Shown here: in pieces, positions 27,114 to 34,525 of the stretch
Layout: each line of letters begins with the position of its first letter
How positions within the stretch are numbered: position 1 is the stretch's first letter
Assembly (NCBI RefSeq): GCF_022601675.1
Contig: NZ_JAKVIL010000001.1
Coordinates: 186,001 to 250,000 of the forward strand
From: Ancylobacter gelatini
GTDB taxonomy: Bacteria; Pseudomonadota; Alphaproteobacteria; Rhizobiales; Xanthobacteraceae
Length of the DNA: 64,000 nt
Direction of reading: 5' to 3'
Notes under the pieces: model-generated
Databases searched by the model: none
What the model saw: the letters and a program-made list of their open reading frames with translations, nothing else
What the model was told of the DNA's origin: nothing
Position numbers and translations under genes: made by a program

Positions 27114-27485
27114 ATGTCCAAGACCGTTCTGATCGTGGAAGACAATGAGCTCAATATGAAGCTCTTCAACGATCTGCTGGAAGCCCACGGCTATGTGACG
27201 CTGGGCACGCGCAATGGCATCGAGGCGATGGAGCTTGCCCGCAAGCACCGCCCCGATCTGATTCTCATGGATATCCAGCTTCCCGAAGTCTCCGGCCTCG
27301 ACGTGACGCGCTGGCTGAAGGCCGATCCTGAGCTGAAAGCCATCCCCGTCATCGCCGTCACCGCCTTCGCGATGAAGGGCGACGAGGAGCGGATTCGCGA
27401 GGGCGGCTGCGAGGCCTATCTTTCCAAGCCGATCTCGGTCGCCAAGTTCCTGGAAACCGTGCGCCAGTTTGTGCCGCTGGATTGA
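27114..27485 (+). CDS. divK: Single-domain response regulator DivK
   Basis: 123 residues, one receiver domain. [19 protein letters not shown] holds the acidic pocket, [16 protein letters not shown] the phosphoacceptor Asp (~53), [16 protein letters not shown] the Thr/Ala switch and [13 protein letters not shown] the Lys. DivK controls CtrA activity through DivJ/PleC and DivL-CckA in the cell-cycle phosphorelay. In Caulobacter and many relatives pleD follows divK; here a terminator and convergent rpmG follow instead. Confidence 0.93.
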   Translation: MSKTVLIVEDNELNMKLFNDLLEAHGYVTLGTRNGIEAMELARKHRPDLILMDIQLPEVSGLDVTRWLKADPELKAIPVIAVTAFAMKGDEERIREGGCEAYLSKPISVAKFLETVRQFVPLD

Positions 27486-27527
27486 GGCGGTTCACGTCGG
27501 GCGGTTGAATCCACGCCCGAACAAACG

Positions 27528-27553
27528 AAAAAGGCGCCTCGCGGCGCCTTTCG
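27528..27553. terminator. Bidirectional terminator between divK and rpmG
   Basis: AAAGGCGCC (27530-27538) pairs with GGCGCCTTT (27543-27551) around TCGC. On the minus strand it is followed by five T, on the plus strand only by the paired TTT, so it favours rpmG but can serve both convergent genes. Confidence 0.8.
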
Positions 27554-27579
27554 TCGTTCAGAGCGTGGCGATCAGGCGA

Positions 27580-27747
27580 TCACTTGATCTTGCCTTCGCG
27601 GAACTCGACATGCTTCTTCGCGACCGGGTCGTACTTCTTCACGACCAGCTTGTCGGTCATGGTGCGCGAGTTCTTCTTCGTCACGTAGAAAAAGCCGGTG
27701 TCGGCGCTCGACACGAGCCGGATCTTGATGGTCGTTGCCTTGGCCAT
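27580..27747 (-). CDS. rpmG: 50S ribosomal protein L33
   Basis: 55 residues, starting [20 protein letters not shown] and ending EFRECK-type FREGKIK. The [20 protein letters not shown] core is L33. The Cys pairs of zinc-binding L33 forms are absent, so this is the C-minus type that needs no zinc. GGAG lies upstream of the ATG. It is too short for many gene finders but certain by sequence. Confidence 0.96.
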   Translation of the reverse strand: MAKATTIKIRLVSSADTGFFYVTKKNSRTMTDKLVVKKYDPVAKKHVEFREGKIK

Positions 27748-27828
27748 TGACCGCTCTCCTGGAGGCGTGGCCTAGGCCACGTCGAAATCTATGGGTTCGC
27801 GCGGCATCCGTGCCGCTCGTTGCGCGTT

Positions 27829-27857
27829 CCTATCCGTGATCGCGGCCCGATTGTCAA
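27829..27857 (-). promoter_or_regulatory. rpmG promoter
   Basis: On the minus strand a perfect TTGACA (27857-27852) is followed after 17 bases by GATAGG (27834-27829), about 80 bases before the rpmG start. A strong -35 fits a ribosomal protein gene. Confidence 0.55.
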
Positions 27858-27873
27858 GGAAGGCGGCGCGATT

Positions 27874-29031
27874 TCAGCGCTCGCGCGCCATCTGGGCGGC
27901 CACCACCACGACGTAGAAACCCAGCAGTGCCGCCAGAACCCAGGCGAAACCGTCCGGGTTGACGACTTCCATGCCGACACCCACCGCCGTGGGGCCGACA
28001 ATGAGGCCCACGGAGTACAGCATCACGAACGCCGCATTGGCGGTGGCGAGCGCCGCCCCGTCGAATCGCGCGCCGAGCAGGGCGAGGCCAAGCGTGTAGA
28101 GCCCGGCGACGATGCCGGTGGTGACGAACACGGTTCCCCACATCGCCCAGCTGTCGATGGCGAGGAAGGGAATCAGCGCCGATCCGATGAGCCCGACCAG
28201 GCCGCAGCCCAGCAGCAGCTTGCGCCGGTCCATGCGGTCGCTCAGCAGGCCGAGCGGGAGTTGCAGCGCGACATTGCCCAGTTCGGCAACGGTCAGCAGG
28301 ATCGCCGCCTCGCCCTCCATCAGCCCGCGCCGCAGCCCGTAAAGCGGCAGGAAATTGATGAGGCCAGTCTCGACCGCGCCGAAGATGAAGGCCGCCAGCG
28401 TCGCCGCCGGGGCGATGCGCATCAGGCTCAGCACGCCGCTCGCGCTGTCCTTCTCGATGGCGGGCGCGCCGGAGGCGCCGAGCAACACGGGAATCGCGCC
28501 CAGCAGGAAGAAGCCGGCGCCGATGAGATAGGGCGCCCAGCCCTGCGTGCCGACCAGCGCCAGCACCATCGGCCCGGCCGCGAAGCCGGCGGAGAGCACG
28601 GTGGCGTAGATGCCGATCACCAGCCCGCGCCGGTCCGGCGGGGCGGCGGCGTTGATCCAGAACTCGCTCACCACGAACAGCACGCACAGCGCCATGCCGA
28701 AGATGAAGCGCAGCGGGAACCACAGCACGAACGAATCGGTGACCTTGAACGCCAGCAGGCTGAGCGCCGCTGCCGCGATGGCCGCCATCAGCAGCGGGCC
28801 GGCACCGAGCATGCGCACCAGACGCGGCAGGAACGGCGCGGTGACGATGGTCGCGACGCCGCCAAAGGCGGTGTTCACCCCGATCCACGTGCTGGAGATT
28901 CCGCGCTGGTCCAATTCGATCGCGAGCAGGGGGATCGAGAGTGTCAGGCCGAAACCGACGATGGAGATCGCGGCGATGGCGGCCGCGATCGAGCCGATAT
29001 CGACGCCGCGCGAGGAGGAGGGGGCATGCAT
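27874..29031 (-). CDS. MFS transporter, 12-helix
   Basis: 385 residues with twelve hydrophobic segments. LVRMLGAGPLLMA after the second helix and LLSDRMDRRKLLLGCGL between helices 8 and 9 are the MFS loop motifs. FWINAAAPPDRRGLVIGIYATVLSAGFAAGP is typical of the YcaD/UMF-like sugar-phosphate or drug group. The substrate is unknown. The ATG at 29031 is preferred; a GTG at 29040 is in frame. It lies between rpmG and the NUDIX gene. Confidence 0.85.
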   Translation of the reverse strand: MHAPSSSRGVDIGSIAAAIAAISIVGFGLTLSIPLLAIELDQRGISSTWIGVNTAFGGVATIVTAPFLPRLVRMLGAGPLLMAAIAAAALSLLAFKVTDSFVLWFPLRFIFGMALCVLFVVSEFWINAAAPPDRRGLVIGIYATVLSAGFAAGPMVLALVGTQGWAPYLIGAGFFLLGAIPVLLGASGAPAIEKDSASGVLSLMRIAPAATLAAFIFGAVETGLINFLPLYGLRRGLMEGEAAILLTVAELGNVALQLPLGLLSDRMDRRKLLLGCGLVGLIGSALIPFLAIDSWAMWGTVFVTTGIVAGLYTLGLALLGARFDGAALATANAAFVMLYSVGLIVGPTAVGVGMEVVNPDGFAWVLAALLGFYVVVVAAQMARER

Positions 29032-29190
29032 GGAAGGCACCTGGACGTGGACGTGATGCTGTCGCGATCACGCGAAGCGCCCTTTCGCACCGCGGCGGGT
29101 CGGGGCGAAAAAGTCTTCTAAAACAGACAATTGAACCTCGGACGCGCGGCCCGGCGACTGGCGCGTCAAGAGCTCCCGATGAGCTGGAGC

Positions 29191-29229
29191 ATTTTCTCAC
29201 TGCGAAAGTCAATCGACTTTCGCGAAAAT
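29191..29229. repeat. Nested inverted repeat 3' of the NUDIX gene
   Basis: GCGAAAGTC (29202-29210) pairs with GACTTTCGC (29215-29223) around AATC. An outer ATTTTC (29191-29196) pairs with GAAAAT (29224-29229), with a five-base bulge. There is no T tract, so it may stabilise or bind protein rather than terminate. Confidence 0.6.
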
Positions 29230-29249
29230 GAGTGGGCCCTCGCGCGTGC

Positions 29250-29984
29250 CTAGTCCAGCGTCTCGCGGTGGAAACGGCCGTTGCGGGAGAAGAAGAACGG
29301 TACCGGCAGCCACGGCTTGTTGCCGCGTGCCAGCCGGGTCTCGACCTCCTCGATCACCGCGAGGGTGATGGTGGGCACCTCGGCCTTGCGGGCCTGCGCG
29401 AATGTCATCCACGCCAGCTCGATCAACTCGGAGTCGGGGCCGATCACGCCGTCGAGCCGATGGGCGATGTTGCTCGCCTCCGCCATGAAGAAGCGGGTGT
29501 CGAAGCGCCGGGAGCGGCGCGGCGGGGTGACGGCACGGGCGACGAAGGTCAGCGCTTCGAGATCGGGATAGACGCCGGCCTCGACGAAGGGGGCCCAGGA
29601 TGCGGCGGCGGTCTCCGGCGCGCCGGCATCGGTGGTGCCGAGCAGCAGGCCGGTCTCCTCGCAGGTCTCGCGGATGGCGGCGAGAGCGAGGGCGCGGGGG
29701 CGGCTGGCGCTGGGGCGGGACACGCGCGCATTGAGCCGGCGCTCGGTCACGTCGTCGAGCATGCCGAACACCGGCATCTGCCGGTCCTGTGCCTCGACGC
29801 GGCCGCCGGGGAACACGAACATGCCGGGCATGAAGGCCTGCCGCTCGTTGCGCCGGCCCAGCAGCAGGCGCGGCGTGCGTTGCGAGCGGTCGACGAGGAT
29901 CAGCGTCGAGGCGTCGGCGGGGCGCAGATTCGGATGGGTGCCGGGCGCGGGGTCGGGAAGGCGCGCGCTCTCTGTCAGGCTCAT
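29250..29984 (-). CDS. NUDIX hydrolase with insertion in the Nudix box
   Basis: 244 residues. FVFPGGRVEAQDRQ begins the Nudix box, but about 35 residues separate it from AIRETCEETGLLLG, which carries REtcEEtG metal ligands. This split arrangement is seen in NUDT19-like enzymes, some acting on CoA derivatives. The substrate here is unknown. Its start overlaps the DUF983 stop (ATGA), so it is translated with that gene. Confidence 0.85.
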   Translation of the reverse strand: MSLTESARLPDPAPGTHPNLRPADASTLILVDRSQRTPRLLLGRRNERQAFMPGMFVFPGGRVEAQDRQMPVFGMLDDVTERRLNARVSRPSASRPRALALAAIRETCEETGLLLGTTDAGAPETAAASWAPFVEAGVYPDLEALTFVARAVTPPRRSRRFDTRFFMAEASNIAHRLDGVIGPDSELIELAWMTFAQARKAEVPTITLAVIEEVETRLARGNKPWLPVPFFFSRNGRFHRETLD

Positions 29985-30433
29985 AGCGGGCGCGCGCCGA
30001 CCGGGCGGCTCACCTTCGGAATGTCGCGACGGCTCGGCGGCAGCGCTTCGCGCTCCGGGTCCGCCGGGTCGAAGCCGTGCATGCGCATCGCCCATTGATA
30101 GGCGATCAGCGCGCCCTTGACCGGCGGCAGCAGCACGAGACACAGCGCGACCGTCAGCGGCAGCCAGATCACCAGATGGATCCAGATTTCCGGGCGGAAC
30201 GCCATCTCGACCGCCAGCAGCAGCGGCACGACGATGTGGCCGACCACGGTGATCACCATGTAGGGCGGGGCGTCGTCGGCGCGCTGGTGCCACAGTTCCT
30301 CATGGCAGGACGGGCAGTGCTCGTTGACCTTGAGATAGCCGCAGAACAGCTTGCCCTCGCCGCAGGCGGGGCAGCGCAGGCGCAGGCCGTTCATCATCGC
30401 CGCGCCGACCGGCCTCGAAGGCATCTGCGCCAT
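29981..30433 (-). CDS. DUF983 membrane protein with two CxxC pairs
   Basis: 150 residues. N-terminal RCPACGEGKLFCGYLKVNEHCPSCH forms a zinc-ribbon-like pair of CxxC, followed by two membrane segments (~60-82, ~85-108). This is DUF983, unknown function, common in alphaproteobacteria next to rnr. It lies 36 bases after rnr in the same direction and overlaps the NUDIX gene. Confidence 0.87.
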   Translation of the reverse strand: MAQMPSRPVGAAMMNGLRLRCPACGEGKLFCGYLKVNEHCPSCHEELWHQRADDAPPYMVITVVGHIVVPLLLAVEMAFRPEIWIHLVIWLPLTVALCLVLLPPVKGALIAYQWAMRMHGFDPADPEREALPPSRRDIPKVSRPVGARPL

Positions 30434-30469
30434 GATCGTCTCATCCTTCCACGCCCGCAGGACGGGCGA

Positions 30470-32803
30470 TCACTTGCGTTTGCCGCGCGGCGGGCCGCGC
30501 CGCGATGGCGGCGTGGGTCGCGCGCGAACCGGCCCGTCGCCGCGCCGCCCGCGGGGAGGCCGCTTGCCCCCCGGTACATAGCGCCCCTCGCTCAGAAGCT
30601 CAAACCGCAGCGCGCCGGCGACCGGAGCCGCCTCGACCAGCTTGACCTCCACCGGATCGCCCAGACGGTGCATTTCCCCGCTCTGCTCGCCGATCAGCGC
30701 GTGGCGGGTCTCGTCATAGCGGTAATAATCCTGCCCGAGCGTCGCGGCGGGGATGAAACCATCCGCGCCGGTGTCGTCGAGCGCGACGAAAAGTCCCGCC
30801 CGCGTCACCCCGGCGATGCGGCCCTTGAAGGTGGCGCCGATCTGTTCGGCCATGTGATGGGCGATCAGCCGGTCGATGGTCTCGCGCTCGGCCGCCATGG
30901 CGCGGCGCTCGCTCGCCGAGATGCGGGCGGCGGTCTCCGCGAGCCCCTCGGGCGTGGTGCCGTCCGGCAGGCCGTCGCGGCCGAAATGCAGCGCCCGGAT
31001 CAGCGCGCGGTGCACGATCAGATCGGCATAGCGGCGGATCGGCGAGGTGAAATGCGCGTAGCGGCGCAGATGCAGGCCGAAATGGCCATAGTTCTCATTG
31101 GCGTATTCCGCCTGCGCCTGTGAGCGCAGGATCACCTGATTGACCAGCGGCGCCATCTCGGTGTCGACCACCCGCGCCAGAATCTCGTTGAACTGGGCGG
31201 GGCGGACGGTCTCGGTTTTCGCCATCTTGATGTCGAGCGTCTGCAGGAATTCGCGCAGCGACAGCATCTTCTCCATCGAGGGCTGGTCGTGCACCCGGTA
31301 GATCAGCGGCGTCTGCTTCTCCTCCAGCGTCTCGGCGGCGGCGACGTTGGCGAGGATCATGAACTCCTCGATCAGCTTGTGCGCCGCCAGCCGCTCGGGG
31401 ATCACCACCTTGTCGACCGTGCCCTCGGGGGTGAGCAGGATCTTGCGCTCCGGGAGGTCGAGTTCCAGCGGCGAGCGGGCGTCGCGCGCCTTCTTCACCG
31501 CCTCATAGGCGGCATAGAGCGGGCGCAGCACCGGCTCCACCAGCGCTTCCGCCGCCTCGTCGGCCCGGCCCTCAATGGCGGCTTGAGCCTGCGCATAAGC
31601 GAGCTTGGCGGCCGAGCGCATCATGATGCGGTGGAAGGAGTGGGTTTTCTTGCGCCCGTTCGGGCCGATCACCATGCGCACGGCGAGGGCGGGGCGGTCC
31701 TCGTTCGGGCGTAGCGAGCACAGGTCATTGGAGATGCGCTCGGGGAGCATCGGCACCACGCGGTCGGGGAAATAGACCGAGTTGCCGCGCACCAGCGCCT
31801 CGCGGTCCAGCGCGGTTCCGGGGCGCACATAGGCCGCGACATCGGCGATGGCGACCGTGACGATAAAACCGCCGGCATTGGCCGGGTCGTCGTCCGGCGC
31901 GGCGTGCACCGCGTCGTCATGGTCCTTGGCGTCGGGCGGGTCGATGGTGATGAGGGGCAGGCTGCGCCAGTCCTCGCGGCCGGCCAGCGTGGCGGGCCGG
32001 GCGTCCTCCGCCTCGGCGAGAGTCTCGCGGCGGAACACGCTGGGAATGGAGTGGGCATGGATCGCGATCAGGCTGATCGCCTTCTCGGTCGCCAGCGAGC
32101 CGAGCCGTTCCTTCACCTTGGCAGTGGGCAGGCCATAGGCATGGTGGCGCAGGATCTCCACCGACACCAGGTCGCCATCCTCGGCACCGCCTTCGGCGCC
32201 GGGCGGAATGGCGAGCTCGCGCCCCATATTGCGCTTGTCGACCGGGATCAGCCGGCCGCCTTCGCCCTTGCGGTCGCGGCGATAGATGCCGAGCGTGAGG
32301 GCGCGTGCCTTCTCGATCAGCTTGAGCACGCGGCCATTGTGGCGGATGGCGCCGTCGGCCTCGGGGATTTCCTCGGTCTTGAGCAGCACCCGGTCGCCGA
32401 TGGTCGGGGCCGGGCCGGCGAGGCGGCCGCGACGGGCGAGCCGCACCAGGATGCGCGGAGGCGCGCCGTGCTCCTCCTCGTCCCAGTCGATCGGCGTGGC
32501 GATGAGTTCGCCATCCTCGTCGCGCTCGATCACCTCAGCCATCACCACGGCGGGCAGGGCGCCCGGCAGATGCAGCTTGCGGCGCTTGGAGCCGATGATG
32601 CCCTCCTCGGCCAGCTCGCGCAGCATCTGCTTGAGCGCGATGCGGTCCGAGCCATCGAGGCCGAAGGCGCGCGAAATCTCGCGCTTGCCGACATCGCCGC
32701 CATTGGTCGAGATGAAGGCGATCAGATCCTCGCGCGAGGGCAGGCCCTGCTTCAGACGCGGCGCCGGGGGCTTCTTTACTTTCGGTCTGACGGGCTTTCG
32801 CAC
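30470..32803 (-). CDS. rnr: Ribonuclease R
   Basis: 777 residues. N-terminal helix-turn-helix-like and cold-shock domains, the RNB catalytic domain with ITIDPPDAKDHDDAVHA (~285, metal Asp cluster), and a C-terminal S1 domain (ATFKGRIAGVTRAGLFVALDDTGADGFIP) with a basic Arg/Pro-rich tail. It is a processive 3'-5' exonuclease able to degrade structured RNA. The start is GTG at 32803 with GAGGA four bases upstream. Confidence 0.96.
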   Translation of the reverse strand: MRKPVRPKVKKPPAPRLKQGLPSREDLIAFISTNGGDVGKREISRAFGLDGSDRIALKQMLRELAEEGIIGSKRRKLHLPGALPAVVMAEVIERDEDGELIATPIDWDEEEHGAPPRILVRLARRGRLAGPAPTIGDRVLLKTEEIPEADGAIRHNGRVLKLIEKARALTLGIYRRDRKGEGGRLIPVDKRNMGRELAIPPGAEGGAEDGDLVSVEILRHHAYGLPTAKVKERLGSLATEKAISLIAIHAHSIPSVFRRETLAEAEDARPATLAGREDWRSLPLITIDPPDAKDHDDAVHAAPDDDPANAGGFIVTVAIADVAAYVRPGTALDREALVRGNSVYFPDRVVPMLPERISNDLCSLRPNEDRPALAVRMVIGPNGRKKTHSFHRIMMRSAAKLAYAQAQAAIEGRADEAAEALVEPVLRPLYAAYEAVKKARDARSPLELDLPERKILLTPEGTVDKVVIPERLAAHKLIEEFMILANVAAAETLEEKQTPLIYRVHDQPSMEKMLSLREFLQTLDIKMAKTETVRPAQFNEILARVVDTEMAPLVNQVILRSQAQAEYANENYGHFGLHLRRYAHFTSPIRRYADLIVHRALIRALHFGRDGLPDGTTPEGLAETAARISASERRAMAAERETIDRLIAHHMAEQIGATFKGRIAGVTRAGLFVALDDTGADGFIPAATLGQDYYRYDETRHALIGEQSGEMHRLGDPVEVKLVEAAPVAGALRFELLSEGRYVPGGKRPPRGRRGDGPVRARPTPPSRRGPPRGKRK

Positions 32804-32981
32804 GATTCCTCGTCCATCGGATGGGTCTGGGCGACGCTAGACTCATCCCGGCCCGGCGTCGACCTCCCGTCACTGGCGCGCGCGATCGTCGGGCGCGCCA
32901 TGTATGCGCTTGCATTTCATGACGCGAGCGCCGATTTTGCCGGCCGCGCGGGGGCAAGCCGCGACAGAAAGAATCAAACGG

Positions 32982-34457
32982 ATGGATGCCCGTTCTGAGC
33001 AATCCGGCTCTCCCGTGCTGGGGCACGAGGAGATTCGCTCGGTATTGACCGGCGTGATGCTGGCCATGTTCCTTAGCGCCCTCGACCAGACCATCGTCGC
33101 CACGGCGCTGCCGACCATCGGCGTCCAGTTCAGCGATCTCGAAAGCCTGTCCTGGGTGGTGACCGCCTATCTGCTGACCGGCACGGCGGTGACGCCGCTG
33201 ATCGGCAAGCTCGCCGACATCCATGGGCCGCGGCCGGTGCTCATGGCCAGCATCGCGCTGTTCCTCGTCGGCTCCGTGCTGTGCGCGGTGGCGCAGAACA
33301 TGCTGTGGCTGATCGTGGCGCGAGGCGTGCAGGGGCTTGGCGGCGGCGGGCTGATCGCGCTGGCGCAGACCATCATCGGCATCATGGTCGCCCCGCGCGA
33401 GCGCGGCCGCTACCAGGGCTACTTCGCCACCGTGTTCATCACCTCCTCGATCGCCGGGCCGGTGCTCGGGGGCTTCTTCGCCGAGCATCTGCACTGGTCG
33501 CTGATCTTCTGGATCAACGTGCCGCTGGGATTCATCGCGGCGGCGATGAGCTTTCGCGCGCTCACAAAGCTGCCGGCGCATCATCATCCGCATCGGCTCG
33601 ACGTGGTGGGGGCGCTGCTGATGTGCGCGGCGACCATCGCCATGATGCTGGCGCTGAGCTGGGGCGGGGTGCGCTTCGCCTGGGTCTCGCTGCCGATCCT
33701 CGCGCTGCTGGCCGGCTCGGTCGTGCTGTGGGTCGGCTTCGGGCTTCGGCTGGTCTCAACCACCGAACCGCTGCTGCCGCTCGCCGTGCTGTCCAACCGC
33801 GTGGTGCGCACCGGCGTGGTGTCGGCCGCCTTCGCCATGGGCACGCTGGTGGGCCTGTCGATCGAAATGCCGCTCTATCTCGAAGGCGTGCTCGGCTTCT
33901 CGGCGAGCCAGTCGGGTCTGGCGCTGATTCCGCTGATGGCGGGCGTCGTGGTGGGCGCGACCGGAAGCGGCAAGCTGATGGGCCGGCTGACGCACTACAA
34001 GCGCATTCCGCTGGTCGGGCTGACCATGGGCATCGTGTCGCTCGCCGTGCTGGCGCTGATGCCGGCGGGCCTGCCGGTCGCGGTGCTGGGCGGCGTGCTG
34101 GCGCTGACCGGCATCGGGCTCGGCACGGTGCTGCCGGTTGCCACCGTCTCGGTGCAGAACGCGGTGCCGATGCCGCAGCTCGGCACCGTGACCGGGGTGA
34201 TCAACTTCTTCCGCTCGCTCGGCAGCGCCGTGCTGACCGCCGGCTTCGGCGCGATCGTGATCGGCATGTCGGGGCTGGACGGCCACGAAATCCTGGAGCG
34301 GATGCTGGACGGGCAGGCGACGACGGGACCGCTGGCGGATGCGTTCCGCTGGGTGTTCATCGCGGCGGCCGGCGCGCTGGTGCTGTCGCTTGCCGCCATG
34401 ATCGCGATGGAGGAGCGCCCGCTGCGCTCCAGCACACCGCCGCCGCTCAGCGAATAG
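32982..34457 (+). CDS. MFS exporter, DHA2-type (14 helices)
   Basis: 491 residues. MLAMFLSALDQTIVATALPTIG is the typical DHA2 first helix with motif D1; GKLADIHGPRPVLMASI is motif A and TSSIAGPVLGGFF motif C, the antiporter motif. About fourteen hydrophobic segments. It probably exports drugs or other hydrophobic compounds by proton antiport. It lies on the plus strand between topA and rnr, both minus, so it interrupts an otherwise one-directional housekeeping block. Confidence 0.9.
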   Translation: MDARSEQSGSPVLGHEEIRSVLTGVMLAMFLSALDQTIVATALPTIGVQFSDLESLSWVVTAYLLTGTAVTPLIGKLADIHGPRPVLMASIALFLVGSVLCAVAQNMLWLIVARGVQGLGGGGLIALAQTIIGIMVAPRERGRYQGYFATVFITSSIAGPVLGGFFAEHLHWSLIFWINVPLGFIAAAMSFRALTKLPAHHHPHRLDVVGALLMCAATIAMMLALSWGGVRFAWVSLPILALLAGSVVLWVGFGLRLVSTTEPLLPLAVLSNRVVRTGVVSAAFAMGTLVGLSIEMPLYLEGVLGFSASQSGLALIPLMAGVVVGATGSGKLMGRLTHYKRIPLVGLTMGIVSLAVLALMPAGLPVAVLGGVLALTGIGLGTVLPVATVSVQNAVPMPQLGTVTGVINFFRSLGSAVLTAGFGAIVIGMSGLDGHEILERMLDGQATTGPLADAFRWVFIAAAGALVLSLAAMIAMEERPLRSSTPPPLSE

Positions 34458-34525
34458 AGGCGACGGCCTGCGGCGGCGGGGCAGGGCGCCGTCGCGCGGC
34501 GCCCTCGGCTTCGCGTGCGCGCCGC

